NCBI RefSeq assembly: GCF_036013975.1
Contig: NZ_CP107904.1
Location: 5,853,001-5,917,000, forward strand
Length of the DNA: 64,000 nt
Reading direction: 5' to 3'
Source of the DNA: Kitasatospora sp. NBC_00458
GTDB lineage: Bacteria; Actinomycetota; Actinomycetes; Streptomycetales; Streptomycetaceae
This document shows positions 1-8,724 of this stretch, piece after piece. Under the pieces are notes generated by a model. That model saw only the letters and a program-made list of their open reading frames with translations. It had not been told where the DNA came from and did no database searches. The position numbers were made by a program, and so were the translations under genes. The first letter of the stretch is position 1, and the number at the start of each line of letters is the position of its first letter.

Positions 1-70
1 GAGCAGTTCCCCGAGACGTTCACCCGGCGGAGGCGGCCCGGACCAACCCCACGGTGAAGGACACACAGCC

Positions 71-1183
71 ATGAGCACGCCCACCCAGGCGCCCATCACG
101 TTCGACCTCAAGCCCTCCGCCCACCCGCTCTCCGACGCGGAGCGCGAGGCCCGGCTGGTTAACCCGGGTTTCGGACGGGTCTTCACCGACCACATGGTCA
201 CCATCCGCTGGACCGAGGGCGTGGGCTGGCACGACGCCCAGCTGACGCCGTACGCGCCGCTGGAGATCGACCCGGCCAACATGACCCTCCACTACGGCCA
301 GGCGATCTTCGAGGGACTCAAGGCGTACCGCCAGGCCGACGGCTCGATCGCGACCTTCCGCCCGGAGGCCAACGCCGCCCGCTTCCAGGCCTCGGCCCGT
401 CGCCTGGCGATGCCGGAGCTGCCGGTCGAGGCCTTCGTCGAGGCCGTCGAGCTGCTCGTCCAGCAGGAGCAGGCCTGGGTCCCGAACGAGCCGGAGCAGA
501 GCCTCTACCTGCGCCCGTTCATGTTCGCCACCGAGGTCGGCCTGGGTGTCCGCCCGGCCAACTCCTACATCTTCATGATCATCGCCTCTCCGGCCGGCGC
601 CTACTTCCCCGGCGGCGTCAAGCCGGTCTCGGTCTGGCTCTCCGAGGACTACGTCCGCGCGGCCCCGGGCGGCACGGGCGCCGCCAAGTGCGCCGGCAAC
701 TACGCCGCCTCGCTGGTCGCCCAGGCCGAGGCCGCCGCCAAGGGCTGCGACCAGGTGGTCTGGCTCGACGCCGCCGAGCACCGGTGGATCGAGGAGATGG
801 GCGGCATGAACCTGTACTTCGTCTTCGGCGAGGGCGCGGACGCCCGGATCGTCACCCCGGAGCTGTCCGGCGCGCTGCTGCCCGGCATCACCCGCGACTC
901 CCTGCTCCAGCTCGCCGCCGACCTCGGCCACCCGGTCGAGGAGCGGAAGATCTCCACCGAGGAGTGGAAGCGCGGCAACGCCGACGGCACCCTCACCGAG
1001 GTGTTCGCCTGCGGCACCGCCGCCGTCATCACCCCGGTCGGCTCGGTCAAGTCCCGCGGCGGCGACTGGACCGTCGGCGCCGGCGAGCCCGGCCCGGTCA
1101 CCATGGAGCTGCGCAAGGCCCTGCTCGCCATCCAGGGCGGCCAGGCGCCCGACACCCACGGCTGGCTGCACAGGATCGTCTGA
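71..1183 (+). CDS. ilvE: Branched-chain amino acid aminotransferase
   Basis: PLP-dependent transaminase that interconverts Leu/Ile/Val and their 2-keto acids with glutamate as amino donor; cytosolic. The 370-residue protein has the class IV layout: HYGQAIFEGLKAY near residue 76, the PLP-lysine segment GAAKCAGNYAAS near 200, and the EEMGGMNLYFVF and GTAAVITPVG motifs of the BCAT-II subgroup. The ATG at 71 follows a GAAGGA Shine-Dalgarno. A strong terminator follows at 1204, so it is a separate unit from cimA, but the two genes form a branched-chain amino acid neighbourhood. The 70 bases before it show no recognisable coding sequence. Confidence 0.96.
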   Translation: MSTPTQAPITFDLKPSAHPLSDAEREARLVNPGFGRVFTDHMVTIRWTEGVGWHDAQLTPYAPLEIDPANMTLHYGQAIFEGLKAYRQADGSIATFRPEANAARFQASARRLAMPELPVEAFVEAVELLVQQEQAWVPNEPEQSLYLRPFMFATEVGLGVRPANSYIFMIIASPAGAYFPGGVKPVSVWLSEDYVRAAPGGTGAAKCAGNYAASLVAQAEAAAKGCDQVVWLDAAEHRWIEEMGGMNLYFVFGEGADARIVTPELSGALLPGITRDSLLQLAADLGHPVEERKISTEEWKRGNADGTLTEVFACGTAAVITPVGSVKSRGGDWTVGAGEPGPVTMELRKALLAIQGGQAPDTHGWLHRIV

Positions 1184-1203
1184 CCGCCGCGGCGGTACGG
1201 CCC

Positions 1204-1233
1204 CAGGGCGCCCCGCGACGGCGGGGCGCCCTG
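1204..1233 (+). terminator. ilvE terminator
   Basis: A perfect 13-bp GC-rich stem (1204-1216 with 1221-1233) with a GACG loop sits 20 bp after the ilvE stop. It has no T-tract, which is common for terminators in this group. Confidence 0.75.
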
Positions 1234-1286
1234 GCGCGTCCGGGGCCGTTCCGGATACCGAGACGGGGCGGCCGGATCCCGGATGG

Positions 1287-1355
1287 ATGTGCCAGACTTC
1301 GAGCGTGTCCTCGCTTTCGCTGATTATTAGCAGCAGGCGCGCCGGTCCGCAGTGA
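1287..1355 (+). CDS. Putative cimA leader peptide
   Basis: A 22-codon ORF (ATG at 1287, an alternative GTG at 1305, TGA at 1353) encodes MCQTSSVSSLSLIISSRRAG followed by PQ. The run CTG-ATT-ATT gives Leu-Ile-Ile. ATT is a rare isoleucine codon in this genome, where ATC is normally used. The stop codon lies directly before a hairpin (1357-1383), and a terminator-like hairpin follows at 1410. This is the arrangement of a ribosome-mediated attenuator. A leader upstream of a 2-isopropylmalate/citramalate synthase family gene is plausible, since leader-type control of leuA-family genes has been proposed in actinobacteria. Translation is not proven. Confidence 0.55.
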   Translation: MCQTSSVSSLSLIISSRRAGPQ

Positions 1356-1356
1356 C

Positions 1357-1441
1357 CGCTCCCGCAGTACCCGATGCGGAGCGACCACCAGCGTCCAGAC
1401 CCGCGCGCAGACCTCTCGCACCCGCGAGGGGTCTTTTTGTT
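1357..1441 (+). promoter_or_regulatory. Transcription attenuator before cimA
   Basis: Hairpin 1 (1357-1383, CGCTCC-CGCA with TGCG-GAGCG) starts right after the leader stop codon. Hairpin 2 (1410-1419 with 1424-1433, one G-T pair, loop ACCC) is followed by TTTTT at 1434, a textbook intrinsic terminator that is unusual here because T-runs are rare in this sequence. The cimA start is about 130 bp downstream. Together with the leader ORF this reads as Leu/Ile-responsive attenuation; the responsive amino acid is inferred from the leader codons. Confidence 0.65.
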
Positions 1442-1570
1442 TCCCCCGGACCGGCCGGAGCCCCCACAAGGGGCCGAGGGACACCGGGCGCGCGCGGGAT
1501 GCTGGACAGTGGAGCCGGACCAGAACCGGCAGAGCAGCACCCGACCTCCCGGAACGGAGAACCCAGGGTC

Positions 1571-3181
1571 ATGACCCAGGCGAGCAACCTCCCAGACGAC
1601 GCCTTCCACGTCTTCGACACCACCCTGCGCGACGGCGCCCAGCGCGAGGGCATCAACCTCACGGTGGCCGACAAGCTGGCCATCGCCCGGTACCTGGACG
1701 AGTTCGGGGTCGGCTTCATCGAGGGCGGCTGGCCCGGCGCCAACCCCCGGGACACCGAGTTCTTCGCCCGCGCCGCCACCGAGCTCGACCTGGCCAACGC
1801 CCGGCTGGTCGCCTTCGGCGCCACCCGCCGGGCCGGCGGCAGCGCGGCCGACGACCCGCAGCTCGCCGCCCTGGTGAACTCGGGGGCGCCGGTCGTCACG
1901 CTGGTCGCCAAGGCCCACGACCGCCACGTCGAACTGGCCCTGCGCACCACGCTGGACGAGAACCTGGAGATGATCCGGGACAGCGTCGCCCACCTGCGCG
2001 CCCAGGGCCGCCGGGTCTTCATCGACTGCGAGCACTTCTTCGACGGCTACAAGGCCAACCGGGACTACGCCCTCGCCGTGGTCCGCGCCGCCCACGGGGC
2101 CGGCGCCGACGTGGTGGTGCTCTGCGACACCAACGGCGGCATGCTGCCGGCCGGCGTGCACGAGATCGTCGCCGACGTGCTCCGCGAGACCGGTGCCCGG
2201 CTCGGCATCCACGCCCAGGACGACACCGGCTGCGCCGTCGCCAACACCCTGGCCGCGGTCGACGCCGGTGCCACCCACGTCCAGTGCACCGCCAACGGCT
2301 ACGGCGAGCGGGTCGGCAACGCCAACCTGTTCCCGGTGGTCGGAGCGCTGGAGACCAAGTACGACCGCCGGGTGCTGCCCGCCGGCAGCCTGGCCGAGAT
2401 GACCCGGATCTCGCACGCCATCGCCGAACTGGTCAACCTGACCCCGTCCACCCACCAGCCCTACGTCGGCTTCTCCGCCTTCGCCCACAAGGCCGGCCTG
2501 CACGCCTCCGCGATCAAGGTCGACCCGGACCTCTACCAGCACATCGACCCCGGGACGGTCGGCAACACCATGCGGATGCTGGTCTCCGACATGGCCGGCC
2601 GGGCCTCCGTCGAGCTCAAGGGCAAGGAGCTCGGCTACGACCTCTCCACCGACCGCGACCTGGCCGGCCGGGTGGTGGCCAGGGTCAAGGAGCAGGAGAG
2701 CCTCGGCTACACCTACGAGTCGGCCGACGCGTCCTTCGAGCTGCTGCTCCGCGACGAGGTGCGCGGCAACCGGCAGCGCTTCTACACCCTGGAGTCCTGG
2801 CGGACCATCAGCGAGCAGGGGCCGGACGGGAACCCGGGGAACGAGGCCAGCGTCAAGCTCTGGGCCAAGGGCGAGCGCATGATCGCCGCCGGTGAGGGCA
2901 ACGGTCCGGTCGACGCGCTGGACAAGGCCCTGCGCACCGCGCTGGAGCGGATCTACCCGCAGCTGGGCAAGCTGGAACTGGTGGACTACAAGGTCCGCAT
3001 CCTGGAGGGCCAGCACGGCACCGGCTCGAAGACCCGGGTGCTGATCGAGACCAGCGACGGCACCGCCGCCTGGTCCACGGTCGGGGTGGCGGACAACGTG
3101 GTGGCCGCCTCCTGGCTGGCGCTGGAGGACGCCTACACCTACGGCCTGCTGCGGGCCGGTCTGGAGCCGGGCACCGACTGA
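1571..3181 (+). CDS. cimA: (R)-citramalate synthase
   Basis: LeuA-superfamily condensing enzyme (pyruvate + acetyl-CoA to citramalate, the threonine-independent entry to isoleucine). The 536-residue protein opens with FHVFDTTLRDGAQREG, the DTTLRDG catalytic and metal-binding motif, and carries CDTNGGMLP, a HAQDDTGCAVANT metal site and HKAGLHASAI. It ends in a LeuA-type regulatory dimer domain. The ATG at 1571 is chosen because the DTTLRDG motif then lies about 16 residues in; the open frame continues back to 1352 but through attenuator sequence. A CimA/LeuA2-type identity fits better than LeuA because of length and the HxGxRE-less N-terminus; 2-isopropylmalate synthase activity cannot be excluded by eye. 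Confidence 0.9.
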   Translation: MTQASNLPDDAFHVFDTTLRDGAQREGINLTVADKLAIARYLDEFGVGFIEGGWPGANPRDTEFFARAATELDLANARLVAFGATRRAGGSAADDPQLAALVNSGAPVVTLVAKAHDRHVELALRTTLDENLEMIRDSVAHLRAQGRRVFIDCEHFFDGYKANRDYALAVVRAAHGAGADVVVLCDTNGGMLPAGVHEIVADVLRETGARLGIHAQDDTGCAVANTLAAVDAGATHVQCTANGYGERVGNANLFPVVGALETKYDRRVLPAGSLAEMTRISHAIAELVNLTPSTHQPYVGFSAFAHKAGLHASAIKVDPDLYQHIDPGTVGNTMRMLVSDMAGRASVELKGKELGYDLSTDRDLAGRVVARVKEQESLGYTYESADASFELLLRDEVRGNRQRFYTLESWRTISEQGPDGNPGNEASVKLWAKGERMIAAGEGNGPVDALDKALRTALERIYPQLGKLELVDYKVRILEGQHGTGSKTRVLIETSDGTAAWSTVGVADNVVAASWLALEDAYTYGLLRAGLEPGTD

Positions 3182-3194
3182 AGCGCGTGCGGGT

Positions 3195-3226
3195 GCGGCC
3201 CGTGGACCGGGAGGTCCGCGGGCCGC
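3195..3226. terminator. Terminator between cimA and conservon 1
   Basis: A 14-bp stem (3195-3208 with 3213-3226, one wobble) with a GGGA loop sits just after cimA. It lies in a convergent spacer of about 260 bp; the rest (3227-3440) is GC-rich with short CACGC/CGCGC repeats and no gene seen. Confidence 0.7.
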
Positions 3227-3440
3227 ATAGTCGTCGCACGCGCCGTTCCCGCACCGGCCGTCCCGACGGGCGGCACCGGGGCACGCACCGGGGCATGCAC
3301 CGGCACGGCGAGGACCGGCGCGGCACGCGTCGTCACGGCACGCGCCGCCACCGCGGGCGCCGCCGTCGCACCCGCGGGCGCCCTACCGGCCCGCGCCGTG
3401 CGGGCCGCCGCCCCGCACGCCGCGGCCGTACGCGCCGGAG

Positions 3441-4025
3441 TCAGCGGAGCCGGGCGAGGAGGGCGTGTTCGACGAGGGTGATGAGGGCGCTCTTGGCGCT
3501 GTCCCGGCGTCGGGCGTCAAGCGTGATGACGGGGGTGTCGGGGCCGAGCTGGAGGGCTTCGCGGACCTCGTCGGAGGTGTGGGGCTGGTGTCCGTCGAAG
3601 CCGTTGAGGGCGACGACGAAGGGGAGTCCGCTGTTCTCGAAGTAGTCGAGGGCGGGGAAGCAGTCGGCGAGGCGTCGGGTGTCGACGAGGACGACGGCGC
3701 CGATGGCTCCGCGGACGAGGTCGTCCCACATGAACCAGAAGCGGTCCTGGCCGGGGGTGCCGAACAGGTAGAGGATGAGGTCTTCGTCGAGGGTGATGCG
3801 GCCGAAGTCCATGGCGACGGTGGTGGTCGTCTTGCCGGAGACGTGGCTCAGGTCGTCGATGCCGGCGGACGCGCTGGTCATGACGGCTTCGGTGCGCAGC
3901 GGGTTGATCTCGGAGACGGCGCCGACGAGCGTGGTCTTGCCGACACCGAAGCCGCCCGCGACGACGATCTTCGCGGAGGTGGTCGCGCGGGTGGGGGCGG
4001 CCGCGTTAGAGCTTGCGAAGTCCAC
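3441..4025 (-). CDS. Conservon GTPase (CvnD-type), copy 1
   Basis: Small Ras/MglA-like GTP-binding protein, last gene of a conservon, thought to be the output switch of a membrane-associated complex with the sensor kinase, roadblock and DUF742 proteins. The 194-residue protein has a P-loop GGFGVGKTT at 24-32, a DFGRI segment (switch region) and FGTPGQDRFWFMW (switch II, like DxxGQ of small GTPases). The NGFD sequence stands in the place of NKxD. The GTG start at 4025 overlaps the DUF742 gene by 20 bp, giving translational coupling. It is almost identical to the second copy at 9124-9702 (Thr in place of Ala in VITLDARRR is one change). Confidence 0.92.
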   Translation of the reverse strand: MDFASSNAAAPTRATTSAKIVVAGGFGVGKTTLVGAVSEINPLRTEAVMTSASAGIDDLSHVSGKTTTTVAMDFGRITLDEDLILYLFGTPGQDRFWFMWDDLVRGAIGAVVLVDTRRLADCFPALDYFENSGLPFVVALNGFDGHQPHTSDEVREALQLGPDTPVITLDARRRDSAKSALITLVEHALLARLR

Positions 4026-4704
4026 TGAGGACCCTTTCGAGCAGCGTGACGTCGGGCTGGTTTCCGGATTCGCCGCCGGAAGCGGGCTGGTGGATGGCGA
4101 CCAGGCCGGCCTCGGCCAGGTCGGCCACGAGGATGCGGGCCACTCCCAGGGGAAGGGAGAGCAGCGCCGACACCTCGGCCACGGACTTCACCTCGGTGCA
4201 CAGGGTGCAGATCCGCTGGTGCTCGGGGAGCAGGGTGGCCAGTCGCTGCGGATCCACGTCGGCCGAGACGAGCGCCTCCAGGGCGAGCTCGTACCGGGGG
4301 CGGGTGCGTCCGCCGGTCATCGCGAACGGCCGGATCAGCGGACCCGAGTCCTGCTCGTCCTCGAACTCGTCGCCCTGTCCGGGCCGCTGGGCCGACCGGC
4401 CCGCCTGCTGCCCGACACCCGGCCGGTTCCCGAGGCCGTGGCCGTGCTGCGGGCCGGCCGTCCCGTCCTGCGTCGGGTAGCCCGGCGGGGGCGCGTCGTA
4501 GGAGGGCTGCTGCTGGGGTCTGCCGTACTGGTCGTACTGCCCCGGCGGGTACGGCCGGCCGTACTGCGGCTGTCCGTAGTGCTGGCCGTGGAGCGGCTGG
4601 CCGTACTGCTGACCGTGGCCGACGCCGGGTGCTCCGAAGGCGTCATGGCCTGTGCCAGGGTACGGAACGCCGTACTGGCCGCTGCGGTCGTCGGGCGGTG
4701 TCAC
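4006..4704 (-). CDS. Conservon DUF742 protein (CvnC-type), copy 1
   Basis: The third conservon component has 232 residues. Residues 1 to about 110 are a disordered Gly/Gln/Tyr/Pro-rich region with GQQYGQPLHGQHYGQPQYG repeats. The DUF742 domain follows, with GGRTRPRYELALEALV, a winged-helix-like segment (EVKSVAEVSALLSLPLGVARILVADLAEAGLV) and the closing VTLLERVLSGLRKL. The GTG start at 4704 is preceded by GAGGAGAGGA on the minus strand. A 161-bp gap separates it from the roadblock gene, and it overlaps the GTPase gene. The role is likely adaptor between the kinase complex and the GTPase; the mechanism is not visible. Confidence 0.9.
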   Translation of the reverse strand: MTPPDDRSGQYGVPYPGTGHDAFGAPGVGHGQQYGQPLHGQHYGQPQYGRPYPPGQYDQYGRPQQQPSYDAPPPGYPTQDGTAGPQHGHGLGNRPGVGQQAGRSAQRPGQGDEFEDEQDSGPLIRPFAMTGGRTRPRYELALEALVSADVDPQRLATLLPEHQRICTLCTEVKSVAEVSALLSLPLGVARILVADLAEAGLVAIHQPASGGESGNQPDVTLLERVLSGLRKL

Positions 4705-4865
4705 GGATCCTCTCCTCACAGGGTGCGGCGGTGCGGTGCGAGCTCGGGCACTGGTCCTGAGCCGGTGGTGCGAAGGCCGTACTACGTCCGAACCCGAGCC
4801 CGCCGAAGCGGGCCCGGGAGGGGCGCGGAGGTGCTTCGAATACCAGGACGGTATCCGACGGTCCG

Positions 4866-5279
4866 TCAGTGCAGGAGACTGCCCTGGAGTTCTGCGCGGA
4901 GTGCGGGGGTGAGGACGGCGCCGGCGCGGTCGACGAGCAGGGCCATCTCGTACCCGACGAGGCCGATGTCGGAGTCGGGGGCGGCCAGGACGGCGAGTGC
5001 GGAACCGTCGCTGACGGCCATCAGGAAGAGGAAGCCGCGCTCCATCTCGACGACGGTCTGGTTGACCTCGCCGCCCTCGAAGATCCGGCTGGCGCCGGTC
5101 GTGAGGGAGGTGAGGCCGGAGGCGACGGCGGCGAGCTGGTCGGCGCGGTCGCGGGGGAACCCTTCGGACATGCACAGCAGGAGGCCGTCCGCGGAGACCA
5201 CCACCGTGTGCGACACCCCGGGGGTGTTGTCCACGAAATTGGTGATCAGCCAGTTCAGGTTCTGTGCGGCCTGGCTCAT
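4866..5279 (-). CDS. Conservon roadblock/LC7 protein (CvnB-type), copy 1
   Basis: A 137-residue Roadblock/LC7-domain protein (NLNWLITNFVDNTPGVSHTVVVSADGLLL, then FLFLMAVSDGSALAVLA). Roadblock proteins act as regulators of the partner small GTPase. The ATG start at 5279 follows an AGGAGCG Shine-Dalgarno lying inside the end of the kinase gene, 10 bp away. By eye the whole 414-bp gene is identical to the copy at 10271-10684; the first difference seen is just upstream of the start. Confidence 0.92.
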   Translation of the reverse strand: MSQAAQNLNWLITNFVDNTPGVSHTVVVSADGLLLCMSEGFPRDRADQLAAVASGLTSLTTGASRIFEGGEVNQTVVEMERGFLFLMAVSDGSALAVLAAPDSDIGLVGYEMALLVDRAGAVLTPALRAELQGSLLH

Positions 5280-5289
5280 CTGACTCAAC

Positions 5290-8200
5290 TCAACGCTCCT
5301 GGTGGTTCGAGCCGCCGAAGAGATCGGTGCTGCGATTCTGCTGTCCGTTGCCGGACGGGTCTGCCTGATCGGGGTCGATCCGGAAGCTTCCGGTACTGCC
5401 GGCGTTGCGGCCCTGCTCGACACCGCGGCGCAGGTTGGTGAGGCGGCCACGGACCTCCTCGGGCGTGCGGGAGACCTGCGGCCCTTCCTGCGGGGTGGGC
5501 TTGGCGTTGCCGGCCACCAGGTTCTGCTTGGGCACCCGGCGGGGCAGGCCCGACGGGGTGGTGCCGCTGGAGGAGGGCTCGCGGAGCTGCTCGGCGCGCT
5601 GCCAGTCGCCGTCGTTGGGCGACTGCCAGGCCGCGCTGCCGGCACCGGTCGGGCCGGTGGGCCCGTACCCGCCGAGGGCGGACACCTCGTGGCCGCGCGG
5701 CTCGGCCGTGGACGCGGAGGTGTCCTTGGCGCCGGCGAACCAGTTCGGGCTCTCGCCGCCCTGGCCGGAGGAGGCCGGCCCGGACGGGAACCCGCCGCCG
5801 GCCAGCTGCTGGCCGGGGCGGCGCTGCGGCAGCCCGGACGCCAGGGTCGAGGGGGAGGTGTCGGCGGCGGGGAGCGCGGGCTGCTCCGGGGCGTACGGGT
5901 GGCCGGCCGGGGCTTCCTCGGCCTGCCGGCCGTACTGCTGGTCGCCGTAGCCGTCGTACCCGTCGTAGCCCTGGGACTGGTCCTGGGACTGGTCCTGGTA
6001 CTCCTGCCGGCCGTACTGGTCGTCCCCGTAGCCGGACTGGTCGTAGCCCTGCTGCGGGTACTGGTCGTAGCCGTCCTGCTGGTAGCCGTTGCCGTCGTAG
6101 CCGCCGTCCTGGCCGTAGCCGTACCGGTCGTCGGCGTAGCCCTGGTCGTAGCCCTGCTGGCCGTACTGCTCGTCCTGGCCGTAGCCCTCGTCGTTGCGGC
6201 GGCCGTAGGCCGGGTAGTCCTCGTCGACCTCGGCGTCGAGGACCGGCGGCTCCTGGCCGGCGTGCGGCCCGGACTCCAGCGCGGCGCGGCGGACCTGGTC
6301 CAGGCGCTGCGAGCGCTGGACCGCCTCCAGGGCCGGGCTGAAGCCGCTCGACCCGGCGTTGCCGATGCCGGTGAGGTGGTCGTCGAAGCCGAGCTCGGCG
6401 GCGCTGCGGGCCTGGTCCTGGCCGAGGGCGGCCCAGTCGGCCGCGGACGGCTCCTGGTCGGCGAAGATCCGGGAGACGGTGAACTGCTCCTCGGGCTCCG
6501 GCGCCGCGGCCATGATGGTCAGGAACGGCGGGAGCATGACCAGCGAGGTGGTGCCGGCCGACTCGCCCGAGGGGCGGAGCTGGACGCGGATGTCGTGCCG
6601 CTGGGAGAGCCGGCCGACCACGAACAGGCCCATGCGGCGGGAGATGGTGGCGTCGACCGTGGGCGGCTCGGCCAGCTTCTCGTTGATCTCGGCGAAGTCC
6701 TCGGCGGTGAGGCCGATGCCCTTGTCGTGGATCTCGACCAGCACCCGGCCGTCCGGCAGGCGGGTCGCGTTGACCAGGACCCGGGTCTGCGGGCTGGAGA
6801 ACGAGGTGGCGTTCTCCAGCAGCTCGGCGAGGAGGTGGACGAGGTCGGTCACGGCGGCGCCGACGACCTCGGCCTCGGGGATGCCGGAGAGCTCGACGCG
6901 CTCGTACTGCTCCACCTCGGAGGCGGCGGCGCGGAGCACGTCGACCAGCGGGACCGGGGTGTTCCAGCGGCGGCCGGCCTCTTCGCCGGCGAGGACGAGG
7001 AGGTTCTCACCGTTGCGGCGCATACGGGTCGCGAGGTGGTCCAGCTTGAAGAGGTTCTCCAGCTGGTCCGGGTCGGCCTCGTTGTTCTCCAGGTCGGTGA
7101 TCAGCGCCAGCTGGCGCTGGATCAGGCCCTGGCTGCGGCGCGACAGGTTGGTGAAGATCGCGTTGACGTTCCCTCGCAGCAGCGCCTGCTCGGCGGCGAG
7201 CGCGACCGCCTGCCGGTGGACCTGGTCGAAGGCCCGGGCGACCTCGCCGATCTCGTCCTTGCCGTGCAGGGGGATCGGGGTGATGTTGGTGTCCACCCGG
7301 TCCGGGTCGGTCTTGGAGAGCTTCTCGACGAGGTCCGGCAGGCGGTGGTCGGCGATCTCCAGGGCGGCGTTGCGCAGGGTGCGCATGCCGAGGATCATCG
7401 AGCGGGCCACGTAGCCGGTGAGCACACCGGCGAGGACCAGCGACGCGAGGACGATCAGCGCGTTGAGGATGGCGTCGAAGCGCGCGTTGTCGCGCAGGGC
7501 CGCGGCGTCCTGGAGCACGTCGTCCAGCAGCACGACCTCGGTGGCGCGGAGGCTGGCGATGTGGGTGTTGGCGGCCTGGTTCCAGTTCTCCGGCGTCAGG
7601 CCGGAGTCCTTGGCCTCCTTGTAGGCCCGGTCCGCGGCGTCCTTGCCCTGCGCCTGGCCGATGGCGGCGGCCTGGCTGTACGCGGCGCCGAGGTTGAGCA
7701 GGCCCTGCATGGTGGGGACGGTGCCGTTGGGCATCCGGTAGGCGGCGCGCTGGTCGGCGTTGGCCTGGGCGACCTGGGCGTCCGAGTAGCGGCGGGCGTC
7801 CTCGGGGGCGCTGCCGGTGTTGAACTCGGAGAGCGCGGTCTGCTCCAGGCGCTGGGCGACCAGCAGCTGCTGGATCAGGTCGGAGTTCTCGTACCGGGTG
7901 GTGGCGCCGGCGGAGATGCCGACCAGCAGGTGCAGCATGAGCGCGCGCTGGGTCGAGGCGGAGGCCTTCGCCAGCGACATGGCGTAGATCGAGCGGCCCT
8001 TGCTGGTGAGGTTGGAGGAGCCGAGGCCGACCGAGTTGTCGTAGGCCAGCAGCGGGGCGAGCATCACCGAGTAGGCCGAGGCGGTCGCGGAGGCGAACAG
8101 GTTGGGGCTGTAGGCGTTGGCGCGCAGGTGCGGCAGCGCCCCGACGACGCTCTGGAAGGCCTCGTGGCGGCGCGGGAGCTCACCGGACTTGTCGCTGGCC

Positions 8201-8724
8201 TCGTAGGCCGCGTTGTAGGCCTTGAGGGCGGCGTCGGTGGTGGAGCGCGCCTTGGTGACGTCGTTGTTCGGGTCCTGCTTGGTGAGCAGGGGTATCAGCG
8301 TCTTGTCGCGCTCGCTCTCCAGCGACTCGGCCAGTTCGGTGGCGGCCTTGGCGAGGGTGGCGGTCCGCTGGGCGCGGTCGGCCTTGATGAAGCCGTCGAA
8401 CGAGGTGTTGACGCGCAGACCGCCGAAGATCAGGCCGATGACGACCGGGATCATGAGGATCGCGATCAGACGGGCCGGCACGCGCCAGTTGCGCGGGCGC
8501 AGGAAGTCGTACCGGCTGCCGCCCTTGCCGCCGGCGTCCTCCGGTTCGGGGCCGCTCTGGCGGTCCTTGCCCGGGCTCTGCGGCTGTGGCGCGGGGGCGG
8601 CCGGTGGCCGTTCCTCGGTCGGCGTGAACGCCGAGAACCCTGCCGGGCTCGGTGCGGTGCCGTTCGGCTCGCTCTGGCGGGGCTCGGAGCGCCGCTGCGG
8701 GGCGACCTGCTGCTTACGCCTCAC
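5290..8724 (-). CDS. Conservon sensor kinase (CvnA-type, NIT domain), copy 1
   Basis: Membrane sensor histidine-kinase-like protein of 1144 residues. The order is: a proline-rich cytoplasmic N-terminus; TM1 near 85-105 (RLIAILMIPVVIGLIFGG); an extracellular nitrate/nitrite-sensing (NIT) type helical domain; TM2 near 420-445; HAMP; the LDHLATRMRRNGENLLVLAGE helix that replaces a classical H-box; and an HATPase with NATSFSSPQTRV (N-box, about 640) and DKGIGL. A long disordered tail contains a Tyr/Gly/Gln/Asp-rich stretch (about 840-930). The GTG at 8724 was preferred for its GAGAGG Shine-Dalgarno; the frame is open to 8757. It leads conservon 1; a promoter candidate lies at 8956-8984. Confidence 0.9.
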   Translation of the reverse strand: MRRKQQVAPQRRSEPRQSEPNGTAPSPAGFSAFTPTEERPPAAPAPQPQSPGKDRQSGPEPEDAGGKGGSRYDFLRPRNWRVPARLIAILMIPVVIGLIFGGLRVNTSFDGFIKADRAQRTATLAKAATELAESLESERDKTLIPLLTKQDPNNDVTKARSTTDAALKAYNAAYEASDKSGELPRRHEAFQSVVGALPHLRANAYSPNLFASATASAYSVMLAPLLAYDNSVGLGSSNLTSKGRSIYAMSLAKASASTQRALMLHLLVGISAGATTRYENSDLIQQLLVAQRLEQTALSEFNTGSAPEDARRYSDAQVAQANADQRAAYRMPNGTVPTMQGLLNLGAAYSQAAAIGQAQGKDAADRAYKEAKDSGLTPENWNQAANTHIASLRATEVVLLDDVLQDAAALRDNARFDAILNALIVLASLVLAGVLTGYVARSMILGMRTLRNAALEIADHRLPDLVEKLSKTDPDRVDTNITPIPLHGKDEIGEVARAFDQVHRQAVALAAEQALLRGNVNAIFTNLSRRSQGLIQRQLALITDLENNEADPDQLENLFKLDHLATRMRRNGENLLVLAGEEAGRRWNTPVPLVDVLRAAASEVEQYERVELSGIPEAEVVGAAVTDLVHLLAELLENATSFSSPQTRVLVNATRLPDGRVLVEIHDKGIGLTAEDFAEINEKLAEPPTVDATISRRMGLFVVGRLSQRHDIRVQLRPSGESAGTTSLVMLPPFLTIMAAAPEPEEQFTVSRIFADQEPSAADWAALGQDQARSAAELGFDDHLTGIGNAGSSGFSPALEAVQRSQRLDQVRRAALESGPHAGQEPPVLDAEVDEDYPAYGRRNDEGYGQDEQYGQQGYDQGYADDRYGYGQDGGYDGNGYQQDGYDQYPQQGYDQSGYGDDQYGRQEYQDQSQDQSQGYDGYDGYGDQQYGRQAEEAPAGHPYAPEQPALPAADTSPSTLASGLPQRRPGQQLAGGGFPSGPASSGQGGESPNWFAGAKDTSASTAEPRGHEVSALGGYGPTGPTGAGSAAWQSPNDGDWQRAEQLREPSSSGTTPSGLPRRVPKQNLVAGNAKPTPQEGPQVSRTPEEVRGRLTNLRRGVEQGRNAGSTGSFRIDPDQADPSGNGQQNRSTDLFGGSNHQER

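Noticed and set aside
1..70. Possible 3' end of an upstream gene
   Set aside because: The frames I read do not show a recognisable C-terminus (leuB was considered), so no partial CDS is claimed.
20..3016. 998-codon open frame on the minus strand opposite ilvE and cimA
   Set aside because: Shadow frame produced by strong GC bias in third positions; low-complexity Gly/Val/Asp product and no start signals. The plus-strand genes have clear family motifs.
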